From Rhodopseudomonas boonkerdii (GTDB lineage Bacteria > Pseudomonadota > Alphaproteobacteria > Rhizobiales > Xanthobacteraceae): DNA of 64,000 nt. The notes beneath the pieces are model-generated. The model did not search any database and had not been told where the DNA came from. It saw only the letters and a program-made list of their open reading frames with translations. This document shows, piece by piece, positions 17,612-25,863 of the stretch (positions are counted from its first letter, which is position 1; the number at the start of each line of letters is the position of its first letter). A program made the translations under genes and the position numbers. Location: positions 1,674,001 through 1,738,000 of the forward strand of contig NZ_CP036537.1 of NCBI RefSeq assembly GCF_021184025.1, given 5' to 3'.

Positions 17612-18333
17612 CCAAACGAGTTCTGCTTGGAATGCTCACACCGTCGTCGAACACGGCGCTGGAGCCCATCACCACGGCGATGCTGAACGAGTTGCCGGAA
17701 GTCTCCGCGCATTTCTCGCGCTTCAGGGTGACCGAGATTGCCTTGTCTGATCGGGCGCTGGCCCAGTTCGACAACAGCGAGATCCTACGTGCGGCAGAGC
17801 TTCTGGCGCATGCCAAGGTCGATGTCATCGGCTGGAATGGTACCTCGTCCGGTTGGCTCGGCTTCGAGGCGGATCATCGCCTCTGTGAACAGATCTCAGC
17901 GGCGACCGGTATCCCCGCGACAACTTCTATGCTGGCGCTCAATGAAATTCTCGACGAGAAAAAAGTGCAGCGTCTCGGTTACGTCACGCCTTATCTGGAC
18001 GACGTGCAGGCCCGCATCATCGCCAATTATGAAAAGCTGGGATTCCCCTGCCATAGTGAGCGGCATCTCGGCTTGCAGGATAACTTCTCTTTCTCGGAAG
18101 TGCCGCTTTCGCAACTCGAACAGATGGCACGCGATGTGGCGCGTGACGGGGCAGACGCCATCACCGTCATCTGCACCAATCTGCGCGTTGCGACATCGGT
18201 CGCCAGGCTGGAGAAGGAGGTCGGCGTGCCGATCTACGACACCATTGCGACCGTGGTCTGGAAGAGCCTGAAGATGGCGGGAGTCGATACGCGGCGCATC
18301 ACCCAATGGGGCTCGTTGTTCCAGGAGTTTTGA
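17608..18333 (+). CDS. Asp/Glu-racemase superfamily enzyme with arylmalonate-decarboxylase-like active site
   Basis: A 241-residue two-domain protein of the Asp/Glu/hydantoin racemase, maleate isomerase and arylmalonate decarboxylase (AMDase) superfamily. Racemases and maleate isomerase use two cysteines. Here the first position is Gly78 in WNGTSSGW, while the second, Cys189 in VICTNLR, is kept, as are the TPY tyrosine (Tyr129) and the N-terminal LTPSSNTALEP loop. Gly-Thr-Ser at the first site with a single C-terminal Cys is the AMDase arrangement (Gly74, Thr75, Ser76, Cys188 in the Bordetella enzyme). A cofactor-free decarboxylase is therefore more likely than a racemase. The gene overlaps the ATPase gene and precedes a dihydropyrimidinase-like hydrolase. 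Confidence 0.8.
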   Translation: MTKRVLLGMLTPSSNTALEPITTAMLNELPEVSAHFSRFRVTEIALSDRALAQFDNSEILRAAELLAHAKVDVIGWNGTSSGWLGFEADHRLCEQISAATGIPATTSMLALNEILDEKKVQRLGYVTPYLDDVQARIIANYEKLGFPCHSERHLGLQDNFSFSEVPLSQLEQMARDVARDGADAITVICTNLRVATSVARLEKEVGVPIYDTIATVVWKSLKMAGVDTRRITQWGSLFQEF

Positions 18334-18378
18334 TCGTCCTCAATCGTCAAGGCGCTGCATCTGCGCAGGAGAGTTCTG

Positions 18379-19770
18379 ATGGCTGCTTTCGATACCGTCA
18401 TCCGTCACGGCACGATCGCCACGGCAAGCGAAACCTACAAGGCGGATGTCGGCATCCGCGACGGCCGGATCGTTGCCATCGGCGAGGCACTGACCGACGC
18501 GACGGTCATTGTCGATGCCGCGGGACTTCTGGTGCTGCCTGGCGGCATCGATAGCCATGTCCATATCTCGCAGCCATCCGGCGAAGGCATCGTGATGGCG
18601 GATGATTTCGAAAGTGCCACCCGTGCCGCGGCATTCGGCGGCAACACCTTTGTGATGCCCTATTGCCTGCAGCAGAAAGGGCAGCCGATCCGCGAAGCGC
18701 TGAAGGAATACCACGCGCTGGCCGATCGGAATTGTTACGTCGATCATTCCTTTCATCTGATCGTCGCCGATCCCACCGATGCCGTGCTGGGTCAGGAGCT
18801 TCCGGCGCTGATCGCCGATGGCTATTCATCGCTGAAGGTCTTCATGACCTATGCGGATCTCGCGCTCAGCGATCTGCAGATACTGAACGTGCTGTCGGTG
18901 GCGCGTGAATCCGGTGCGTTGGTTCAGGTGCACGCAGAAAATTACGACGCCATCCGCTTCCTGGTCGACAGACTCGAACGCGACGGCAATGTCGGGCCGT
19001 ATTTTCATGCCAAGTCGCGTCCGATCCCGGTGGAACGCGAAGCCACGCATCGCGCCATATCATTGGCTGAGCTGGTGGATGTTTCGCTGGTTGTCGTTCA
19101 CGTCTCCAACCGTGAATCGATGGAGGAGATCCGCCGTGCGCAAATGCGTGGATTGACGATCTACGGCGAGACTTGCCCGCAATATCTCGTGCTGACGGAA
19201 GAGGACCTCAAGGACCTCGGGATGCAAGGCGCGAAATATGTCTGCTCGCCGCCCCCACGCGACTTCGCGTCGCAGCTGGCCTGCTGGGAGGGCTTGCAGC
19301 AGGGCGTTTTCACGTTGTTCTCATCCGACCATTGTCCGTTTCGTTATGATGATCCGGCTGGCAAGCTGACGCCGCGTGCGCGCACCAGTTTCCGCTGGAT
19401 CCCGAACGGCATTCCGGGCGTCGAGACGCGATTGCCGATCCTGTTCTCGGAAGGTGTCAGCAAGGGACGCATCACGCTGAACCAGTTCGTCGCACTGACA
19501 TCGAGCAACCACGCCAAAACCTATGGATTGAAAGGCAAGGGGGCGATCGCTGTCGGATACGATGCCGACATCGCGTTGTGGGATCCGAAACGCAAAGCGA
19601 CGCTGACGCAGGCAAACCTTCATCACGGTGCGGACTACACACCTTACGAGGGCATCGAGATTACAGGCTGGCCAGTGGCAACCATGTTGCGGGGAAATTT
19701 CGTTGTGCGGGACGGTCAATTGGTCGGAACCAAACTGGGCGGACACTACGTCAACCGCGCGCCACGCTAG
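18379..19770 (+). CDS. dihydropyrimidinase/hydantoinase-like cyclic amidohydrolase
   Basis: A 463-residue TIM-barrel amidohydrolase. All binuclear metal ligands of the family can be placed: His60 and His62 (IDSHVHI), carboxylated Lys153 (YSSLKVFMTY), His185 (VQVHAENYD), His241 (VVVHVSNRE) and Asp317 (FSSDHCPF). SD AGGAGA precedes the ATG. The family opens cyclic ureides such as dihydropyrimidines, hydantoins and allantoin. As last gene of the operon with an NMT1-type importer and an AMDase-like enzyme, it probably opens the ring of the imported compound, but no carbamoylase gene follows, so the natural substrate remains open. Confidence 0.88.
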   Translation: MAAFDTVIRHGTIATASETYKADVGIRDGRIVAIGEALTDATVIVDAAGLLVLPGGIDSHVHISQPSGEGIVMADDFESATRAAAFGGNTFVMPYCLQQKGQPIREALKEYHALADRNCYVDHSFHLIVADPTDAVLGQELPALIADGYSSLKVFMTYADLALSDLQILNVLSVARESGALVQVHAENYDAIRFLVDRLERDGNVGPYFHAKSRPIPVEREATHRAISLAELVDVSLVVVHVSNRESMEEIRRAQMRGLTIYGETCPQYLVLTEEDLKDLGMQGAKYVCSPPPRDFASQLACWEGLQQGVFTLFSSDHCPFRYDDPAGKLTPRARTSFRWIPNGIPGVETRLPILFSEGVSKGRITLNQFVALTSSNHAKTYGLKGKGAIAVGYDADIALWDPKRKATLTQANLHHGADYTPYEGIEITGWPVATMLRGNFVVRDGQLVGTKLGGHYVNRAPR

Positions 19771-19939
19771 CATCTCGGTGGCATGGACATTCCCGTGCCA
19801 TGACCCTTGCGTGACATAAGCGGATACGGTGCAGTGAAGCACCGGTTCGCACCGCGAGGGTGGAAATATGATTATCAGCGGCGACCGGCGCATCGACTAG
19901 CCCGGCATCATGTAGCGTATCGCCAAAGCGGCGACTGGA

Positions 19940-20050
19940 TTTCAGGCACTTGGCGCGGGGCGGGACGCGCCCGGTCGCCATGATGCTGCGCAATGATTTC
20001 GCGCTGTTCGAGACTGGATTGCTTCGTCGCTGCGCTCCTCGCAATGACGA
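19940..20050. repeat. dispersed intergenic palindromic repeat
   Basis: The segment ending with GGATTGC...GCAATGACG (20016-20050) is the widespread rhizobial intergenic palindrome whose chance translation LDCFVAALLAMT is often mis-annotated as a protein. The preceding bases back to about 19940 are GC-rich and partly self-complementary (GGCGCGGGGCGGGACGCGCC). The rest of the 19771-20115 gap shows no gene that I can support. Confidence 0.6.
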
Positions 20051-20054
20051 CCTG

Positions 20055-20092
20055 TAACAAAAAAGAAGGCGCGGGGCTTATCATCCCGCGCC
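20055..20092 (-). terminator. rho-independent terminator of the aldehyde dehydrogenase gene
   Basis: GGCGCGGG (20068-20075) pairs with CCCGCGCC (20085-20092). On the minus strand the stem is followed by TTCTTTTTTG. It lies 24 bases beyond the stop codon of the aldehyde dehydrogenase gene. Confidence 0.85.
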
Positions 20093-20115
20093 TCATTCGT
20101 TTCATCCGCCAGGGA

Positions 20116-21609
20116 TCAGGTGTTGATCCAGACCGACTTGACGTTGAGATACTCGTCAATGTGGTGGACACCCGACTCGCGGCCGTAACCGCTCATCTTG
20201 TACCCGCCGAACGGCACGGCGGGGTCCATCGCTTGATAGCAGTTCACCCACACCGAGCCGGCTTGCAGGGCCTTGGCGAGGCGATGCGCCTTACTGACAT
20301 CCTTGGTCCAGACGCCGCTGCCGAGGCCGAACATGGTGTTGTTGGCGCGCTGCACGAGGTCGTCCATCTCCTCGAAGGCGATGGCCGAGATCACCGGCCC
20401 GAAGATTTCTTCCTGCGCGATCTTCATGCTGTCCTGTACGTCGGCAAACACTGTGGGCTGCACGAAGTAACCTTTGGCCAGATCGCCATCGGTGAGGCGG
20501 CCGCCGCCGGACAGTGCCTTGGCGCCTTCGCCGGCACCGGTGCTCAGATAGCCGGTGACGCGGTCGAGCTGTTCCTTGGAGACCAACGGTCCGAGCTGAA
20601 TGCTGGGGTCGACGCCGTTGCCGACCTTCAGCTTCTTGGCGAATTCAGCCACCTTGCCGACGAATTCGTTATAGATTTTTTTCTCGACGAACAGGCGGGT
20701 GCCGGCGCTGCAGATCTGGCCGGAATTGGCGAATACCGCCATGGCGGCGCCGGGAACGGCGGCATCAAGATCGGCATCGGCAAACACGATGTTCGGCGAT
20801 TTGCCGCCGAGTTCAAGCGACACGCGCTTGAGGTTGCCGGCCGAGGCGCGAATGATGGACTGACCGGTGAAGTGCGAACCGGTGAAGGCGACCTTGTTGA
20901 CGTCCTGATGGGAAGCCAAAGCCGCGCCGGCGGTCTCGCCATAGCCGGGCACGACATTGATCACGCCGGCCGGGAAACCGGCTTCGAGTGCGAGCTCACC
21001 GAGGCGCAGTGAGGTCAGCGGTGCTTCCTCGGCGGGCTTGAGCACGACAGTGCAGCCGGTCGCGATGGCAGGGCCGATCTTCCAGACGCTGGCGCTGAGC
21101 GGCGAATTCCAGGGAATGATCGCGCCGACGACGCCGACGGGCTCCTTCAGTGTGTAGGAGAAGATCTGGCCGGGCAGCGAGTTTTCGATGGTCTCGCCAT
21201 AGATCAATGTGGCCTGGCCGGCATAGAAGCGCAGCATGCCGAGGATTCGTTGTTTGCCGGCGAAGGTGCGACTGACCGGTGCACCCATGTCGAGGGTGTC
21301 TAGCAGCGCGAGCTCGTCAAAATGTTTTTCGACGAGATCGGCGAATTTCAGCAGCAGGGCCTGGCGCTCATAGGGCTTGGCCTTGCTCCAAGGACCTTCG
21401 AAAGCGCGGCGGGCGGCGGCAACTGTAAGATCGATGTCCCTGGCATCGCCTTCGGCGACGGTGGCGAGCAGCTCACCGGTAGCGGGGTTGTGTGTCTCGA
21501 ATTTTTTGCCGGACTGCGCATCGACCCATTTGCCGTCGATCAGCATCTGCTTGTAGGAGCCGTTCGCATACGGGTGCGACGTGGCGGAGATTGGCTGCAT
21601 CAAGCCCAT
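20116..21609 (-). CDS. aldehyde dehydrogenase family protein
   Basis: A 497-residue NAD(P)-dependent aldehyde dehydrogenase of the ALDH1/2-like group. Visible signatures are IIPWNSPLSASVWKIGPAIA (substrate and cofactor cleft), VAFTGSHFTGQSI (nucleotide loop), LELGGKSPNIVF (catalytic Glu), GQICSAGTRLF (nucleophilic Cys) and EEIFGPVISAIAF. GGGAGG stands upstream of the ATG at 21609. It oxidises an aldehyde to the acid in the cytoplasm; the substrate is not evident. It is a single gene with its own terminator, divergent from the aldo/keto reductase 424 bases away. Confidence 0.92.
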   Translation of the reverse strand: MGLMQPISATSHPYANGSYKQMLIDGKWVDAQSGKKFETHNPATGELLATVAEGDARDIDLTVAAARRAFEGPWSKAKPYERQALLLKFADLVEKHFDELALLDTLDMGAPVSRTFAGKQRILGMLRFYAGQATLIYGETIENSLPGQIFSYTLKEPVGVVGAIIPWNSPLSASVWKIGPAIATGCTVVLKPAEEAPLTSLRLGELALEAGFPAGVINVVPGYGETAGAALASHQDVNKVAFTGSHFTGQSIIRASAGNLKRVSLELGGKSPNIVFADADLDAAVPGAAMAVFANSGQICSAGTRLFVEKKIYNEFVGKVAEFAKKLKVGNGVDPSIQLGPLVSKEQLDRVTGYLSTGAGEGAKALSGGGRLTDGDLAKGYFVQPTVFADVQDSMKIAQEEIFGPVISAIAFEEMDDLVQRANNTMFGLGSGVWTKDVSKAHRLAKALQAGSVWVNCYQAMDPAVPFGGYKMSGYGRESGVHHIDEYLNVKSVWINT

Positions 21610-22033
21610 GATGATCCTCCCGGGGACTGAATTGTTCTGCCGTTGTGGCGCGCGGAATATATCGTTTCCGCCGGATGGGTAAAGCTTGGGAACACGCGCT
21701 GGGCTGCATGGGAGGTCTACGCACGCTATTCATCAGCGTGAATTCGCGCTGGGACTCATTCAGTCGAGCGCGCGACGCCGGAATCGCGCGCATGTCGAAG
21801 GGATGCTATAGGCAACGATCGCGTGCGATTTGCGTCGTGTATATCGGTGATGATCGCTTGAAGAACGCTGCAGGAAAGATCGTCGCAGCTGCACCCGAGC
21901 GTGTCGATGTGATGATAGCCAATGTCGATGTCGGCGATTTCGCTGCGATCTGCTACTGAACGATACCGACATCCAGGTGTCGATATTTTCGCCGAGTTCG
22001 TGAAGATCGAATAATCAGTCAGGGAGCGGGTGT
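21610..22033. other. intergenic region, no supported gene
   Basis: The 424 bases between the divergent aldehyde dehydrogenase and aldo/keto reductase genes hold promoters for both. A short plus-strand frame from about 21792 to 21959 ends with a protein-like stretch (VVYIGDDRLKNAAGKIVAAA, then APERVDVMIANVDVGDF) that could be a decayed gene. It has no good start and I do not recognise it. Confidence 0.4.
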
Positions 22034-23014
22034 ATGGATTACGTCAAATTCGGAAATACCGGTCTTGAAGTTTCGCGGTTGTGTCTGGGATGTATGACCT
22101 ACGGCGTTCCGGATCGCGGGTCCCATGCGTGGACGTTGGATGAGGAAAAGAGCCGGCCGCTGATCAAGCAGGCCATCGAACTAGGCATCAATTTCTTCGA
22201 TACCGCGAATGTTTATTCCGACGGCACCTCGGAAGAAATCGTCGGTCGTGCGCTGAAGGATTTTGCCAGGCGTGACGATGTCGTCATCGCGACCAAGGTG
22301 TTCAATCGCATGCGCCCGAGGCCGAACGGCGCCGGCCTGTCGCGCAAGGCGATTATGACTGAGATCGATCACAGCCTGCGCCGCCTTGGCACCGACTATG
22401 TCGACCTGTATCAGATCCATCGCCTCGACAAGACGACGCCCATCGAGGAGACGATGGAAGCGCTGCACGATGTGGTGAAGGCCGGCAAGGCGCGCTATAT
22501 CGGCGCTTCGAGCATGTATGCGTGGCAGTTTGCCAAGGCGGTCTACACGTCGCGGCTGAATGGCTGGACGCAGTTCGTCAGCATGCAGAACCACGTCAAT
22601 CTGCTCAACCGCGAGGAAGAGCGCGAGATGCTGCCGTTCTGCGCCGATCAGGGCATCGCGGTGATGCCGTGGAGCCCGCTCGCACGCGGTCGCCTGACCC
22701 GCGCATGGGACGAAACCAGCGAGCGCCAGAAGACCGACGAATTCGGCAAGGGGCTCTATGTCCAGGCCGAAGCGGCCGACCGCAAGATCGTCGAACAGGT
22801 CGCCGTGGTGGCAAAATCGCGTGGCGTCCCGCAAGCCCAGGTGGCGATGGCCTGGCTGCTGCAGAAACCCGTCATCACCTCGCCGATCATCGGGGCATCC
22901 AAGACGGCGCATCTGACCGATGCGGTTGCGGCGCTCTCGCTCAAGTTGACCAGCGAGGAGATCGCGTCGCTTGAGGCACCTTACGTTCCGCATGCAGTAG
23001 CTGGCTTCGGCTAG
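22034..23014 (+). CDS. aldo/keto reductase
   Basis: A 326-residue (beta/alpha)8 NADPH-dependent oxidoreductase of the large bacterial AKR group (YajO/YghZ-like). The catalytic tetrad can be placed: Asp56 and Tyr61 in FFDTANVYSDG, the Lys in VVIATKVFNR and the His in LYQIHRLD. The C-terminal cofactor-binding segment SPIIGASKTAHLTDAVAAL is complete. GGGAGCGGGTGT precedes the ATG. It reduces an aldehyde or ketone in the cytoplasm; the physiological substrate is unknown. It appears to be monocistronic. Confidence 0.92.
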   Translation: MDYVKFGNTGLEVSRLCLGCMTYGVPDRGSHAWTLDEEKSRPLIKQAIELGINFFDTANVYSDGTSEEIVGRALKDFARRDDVVIATKVFNRMRPRPNGAGLSRKAIMTEIDHSLRRLGTDYVDLYQIHRLDKTTPIEETMEALHDVVKAGKARYIGASSMYAWQFAKAVYTSRLNGWTQFVSMQNHVNLLNREEEREMLPFCADQGIAVMPWSPLARGRLTRAWDETSERQKTDEFGKGLYVQAEAADRKIVEQVAVVAKSRGVPQAQVAMAWLLQKPVITSPIIGASKTAHLTDAVAALSLKLTSEEIASLEAPYVPHAVAGFG

Positions 23015-23315
23015 CAGAAATATTTCGCCTCCATGCCGATCATGCGGGCGCGGAGGCTCTGTACCGGCATGCTGCAGTAATGCCTGTAAATCTCTGGTCT
23101 ACATCGCTTATTCGGAAATTGGAGCCGCGTGGCTTTGTTCGGCAGGTGTGCTGGATAGCCGAAAGTACCCTTGTGGATTCTGCAATCCCTGAAAGAAGCC
23201 CTTAACCGGTATTCATGCACGCTCAGGATGCAGCCGAGGACTCCGGTATTGTTTAATATTGATGCAAGACCTAGCCGATAATTGAAGCCATCCGAAAGCG
23301 TGGCAGGAGAATTTT
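23015..23315. other. intergenic region, no supported gene
   Basis: About 300 bases between the aldo/keto reductase gene and the next small gene. A 69-residue minus-strand frame (23011-23220) begins immediately after a stop and overlaps the reductase end. Its composition is not convincing. No repeat or promoter consensus was seen. Confidence 0.4.
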
Positions 23316-23498
23316 GTGACCCAGCTCGATTCCGAAATCGACGATCTGATTGTTGCCTGCCATGGTGATATCCGCGGCGTCGTTGGTGCGCTCATCATGG
23401 TCAATCGTCAGCTCGAAACTGAATTGGCCGAGCTGAAGGCGCAGCTGATTGCCGCGCGGGCCGTCGAGGCGCCAGGTCCTCACGCGGTCCTGCACTGA
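23316..23498 (+). CDS. small conserved-type hypothetical protein
   Basis: A 60-residue protein from a GTG preceded by CAGGAG at a spacing of six bases. The pattern DDLIVACHGDIRGVVGALIM followed by VNRQLETELAELKAQL resembles small alphaproteobacterial proteins with a GD-R-A-aL motif and a short amphipathic helix. There is no membrane segment or cysteine pair. Function unknown; regulatory or scaffold roles are possible but unproven. Confidence 0.6.
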   Translation: MTQLDSEIDDLIVACHGDIRGVVGALIMVNRQLETELAELKAQLIAARAVEAPGPHAVLH

Positions 23499-23576
23499 TC
23501 GCCGTTAGGATCGAAAGTCTTGCTGATAGCTTAGTAGTAAGCGCTGATCGCAGCAGGCGCGGAATACGTGGGAAAC

Positions 23577-23789
23577 CTACTTCTCATGTATGTTGATGGC
23601 CCGGAGGCCCGCTCTGGTCTCCCGGATTCCAGGGAAGTGACGCCCCAGCTGGCGGGCCATCTTTTGCACCGAAGCAGTGTTACGGTTCAGAGCGCCTGCC
23701 GCGCGGATCAGGGATGAGCCCTGTTCGGACAGCTCGATCAATCGGCCGATGTCTTGGTCGGTCCATTTGCGTGTAATTGGGCGGGTCAT
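23577..23789 (-). CDS. small Myb/SANT-like or GcrA-like helix-turn-helix protein
   Basis: A 70-residue protein starting at 23789 (MTRPITRKWTDQDIGRLIEL), chosen because AAGGAAGG lies close upstream; the frame extends further but into implausible sequence. The W-T-D-x-D-I start, a SSLIRAAGALNRNTASVQKM helix-turn-helix and the QLGRHFPG end resemble the small DNA-binding proteins of rhizobia that share the first helices of GcrA. It probably binds DNA. It has no nearby partner. Confidence 0.65.
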   Translation of the reverse strand: MTRPITRKWTDQDIGRLIELSEQGSSLIRAAGALNRNTASVQKMARQLGRHFPGIRETRAGLRAINIHEK

Positions 23790-24243
23790 GAGCCTTCCTT
23801 GGCGTAGTTGATTCAGGAAATTGAGATCGGCGTGCGACCAACGCGTTCGGGAACTGCATCGCAGAGCCGGGCACATGCCATGCACTGTGGGCTGAGTAGG
23901 AACCGCCCGCTTGCTTACGGCGTCATCGCCATGTCTCGATAGTTGCCGCATGGGACAACGGGCAGGGAGTGCCCTGGTTCAGCTGGAACAGCCAAAAGGT
24001 CTCGCGAGAACGGTTACGAAATGTGGCGCGATTGTTTCGCCTGCAAGCTGCCGAGGCACGTCATCTGCATTCGCAGATGTTCGCGACTGCAGAGCAGTAG
24101 TGCGCTGCGTCGAAACCGATCGTGCGCTGACAACTTGCCCCTCATCGAAGGAGCGGCAGCGGCAATGTCATTTGCGATCTGGAGAACAGTGAACTCCGCC
24201 GCTCCGCGCAACATCAAATAGGACGAGGGGCTGGAGACTTAGA
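23790..24243. other. intergenic region, no supported gene
   Basis: The 454 bases between the small helix-turn-helix gene and tRNA-Val contain only overlapping short frames of arbitrary composition. A small hairpin CATCTGC-ATTC-GCAGATG occurs near 24061-24078. I see no gene, repeat or consensus promoter here. Confidence 0.4.
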
Positions 24244-24318
24244 TGGTGGGCGCACAAGGGATCGAACCTTGGACCTCTCCCGTGTGAAGGGAACGCTCTC
24301 CCGCTGAGCTATGCGCCC
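24244..24318 (-). tRNA. tRNA-Val (anticodon CAC)
   Basis: On the minus strand a complete cloverleaf can be drawn. The acceptor GGGCGCA pairs with TGCGCCC, the D arm is GCTCAGCGGGAGAGC, the anticodon stem TTCCC/GGGAG encloses the loop TTCACAC (anticodon CAC), the T arm is AAGGTTCGATCCCTT, and CCA is encoded at the 3' end (24246-24244). It reads GUG codons. Confidence 0.93.
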
Positions 24319-24356
24319 GGACGTCGCGTGCGGCGTCAGTTATGAAACCGGACCGG

Positions 24357-24383
24357 AAACCAAAAGGCCGGGCGGGGCCCGGC
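24357..24383 (-). terminator. candidate terminator of the coiled-coil protein gene
   Basis: GCCGGGC (24367-24373) pairs with GCCCGGC (24377-24383) around GGG. On the minus strand CTTTTGGTTT follows. It lies about 115 bases after the stop of the coiled-coil gene and 40 bases before the tRNA. Confidence 0.5.
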
Positions 24384-24497
24384 GGTGCGTGACGTCAGTG
24401 GCGCGATTTAGGGAATTGGAGGTGGGGGTGTCAAGCACGCCCTGCCAGTTGGGACCACATTGTTGTCCCCCAGGGGTAAAACCGGGCCGGTTCAGCT

Positions 24498-25757
24498 TCA
24501 GCCCGGCTGGCGAACCCGGGAAGCATGGGATTGCAGCGCCCGGATACGGTCCGCAAGGGTGCTGTTGGGGGCAAAACCGGCGTCATTGGCCGGGCGTGGC
24601 TGGCTGGCGGTGGGATCCGCGGCCAGAATGGCCTCGATGGGAGAATTTGGTCCTTCCAGCGCCATCGCCATTTTGGCGACTTCGGCAGCGATGTCGTTGA
24701 TGCGCTCGCGGAGCAGGGCGTTTTCCATCCGCTCGGTGGCCCAGGCGCTCTCCGCCTGCTGGTGGATGGTGTTGAGGTCGCGTTGCAGCTTGCTACGTTC
24801 CTCGCGCGCGAGGCGAAGTTCCTGTTCCGCGCTCGCCTTCTCCGCCCGCAGTTGTTCGACCAGCGGAGAGCCCTTGCCGCCGGCATTGGCGGCAATCTCG
24901 ACACGCAGGTTCCTTGCCGTCTGCTCTGCGGCTTCATTGGCCTGGCGGAGCTGTGCATTCTCGAAATCGCGTTCGGCAAGCAGTTTGGTCTGCTCCAGCA
25001 ATTGGGTTTCGAGCTGATCGACGCGGGTGCTGAGCAGTTCCGCCTCATGCACCTGGATCGTCAGCTGCTGATCGAGATCGGTGACGCGGTGATTGAGGCT
25101 TTCAACGCGGGCGCGCGCTTCGGCGAGGTCGCGCGTGGCTGTCGCGGACTCGCCGCGCTGCAGTTCGAGCTTGTGCTGGGTCGATGAGAAGTCCTGCTCC
25201 GCAAGGCCGAGGCGGCTCTTCAGCTCCTCCACCTGCATGCGCACGGCCGTCAGCTCGACCTGCCGGCCCTCGGCAACCTGGGTGCGGTCGTCGCGTTCGG
25301 CGGTGATGCGCGCGAGTTCGTCCTGCTTGTCGGCGAGGGCACGCTCGGCAGCAGCGAGTGCTTCTGTCTTGGCTGCGAATTCGCTCTCCGTCGTCGCAAG
25401 CTTTTGCTTCACCGCCGCTTCGCGATTCTCCAGATCGAATATCGCAGCCGTCTTCTCGCTCAGCTCGACTTTCATCCGGTTGATGGCGTCGGTCTTCTTG
25501 CCGAGCTCGGCGAGCTGACCCGTCGTCTTGCCCTTGAGTTGTTCGACGCTCATTTCCAGGCGTCGTGCCGACATGGCGAATTCGGCGCGCAGCTGGTCCT
25601 TGTCAGCCTGGATCTCGGCCATCGACAGCGGCGTCGCGGCTTCCAGGCGGCGGGTGGTGAGGCGCACAGCCCGGTTATGCACCAGTGGCATGATCAGCAG
25701 GCTGCACAACATCGCGGCCAGAAAACCGATCGCCAGATACATGATCGGTTCGACCAT
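24498..25757 (-). CDS. membrane-anchored coiled-coil protein of unknown function
   Basis: A 419-residue protein. The ATG at 25757 (MVEPIMYLAIGFLAAMLCSL) follows GTGGAG; an in-frame GTG 15 bases upstream is possible. Residues about 5-27 form one membrane helix, then residues about 45-340 are almost continuous heptad-like coiled coil rich in Ala, Glu, Lys, Leu and Gln. A short C-terminal region has WATERMENALLRERINDIA and a disordered end. The layout is that of a cytoplasmic rod tethered to the inner membrane, such as RmuC or polarity proteins, but no catalytic domain is visible. A CtrA-like site lies just upstream. Confidence 0.75.
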   Translation of the reverse strand: MVEPIMYLAIGFLAAMLCSLLIMPLVHNRAVRLTTRRLEAATPLSMAEIQADKDQLRAEFAMSARRLEMSVEQLKGKTTGQLAELGKKTDAINRMKVELSEKTAAIFDLENREAAVKQKLATTESEFAAKTEALAAAERALADKQDELARITAERDDRTQVAEGRQVELTAVRMQVEELKSRLGLAEQDFSSTQHKLELQRGESATATRDLAEARARVESLNHRVTDLDQQLTIQVHEAELLSTRVDQLETQLLEQTKLLAERDFENAQLRQANEAAEQTARNLRVEIAANAGGKGSPLVEQLRAEKASAEQELRLAREERSKLQRDLNTIHQQAESAWATERMENALLRERINDIAAEVAKMAMALEGPNSPIEAILAADPTASQPRPANDAGFAPNSTLADRIRALQSHASRVRQPG

Positions 25758-25820
25758 GGCAGTATGCTCCACGCTGAAAAGTCGCGGTTAACATGCCATG
25801 CGTGCGCAGGCAAAGACAGC

Positions 25821-25835
25821 GTAACGCTTCGTTAA
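25821..25835 (-). promoter_or_regulatory. candidate CtrA-binding site
   Basis: Reading the minus strand, TTAA-N7-TTAC (25835-25821) differs from the TTAA-N7-TTAA CtrA consensus at one base. It lies 64 bases upstream of the coiled-coil protein start at 25757. Confidence 0.4.
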
Positions 25836-25863
25836 CCTTGATGTCGGCCGCGTTCTCGCGGGA

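Noticed and set aside
19993-21012. 339-codon plus-strand frame starting with LDCFVAALLAMT-like residues
   Set aside because: The beginning is the known translation artefact of a dispersed palindromic repeat and the rest is antisense to the aldehyde dehydrogenase gene.
23897-23923. EcfG-like motif GGAAC-N17-CGTC on the plus strand
   Set aside because: One mismatch in the -10 element and no supported gene downstream on the plus strand.
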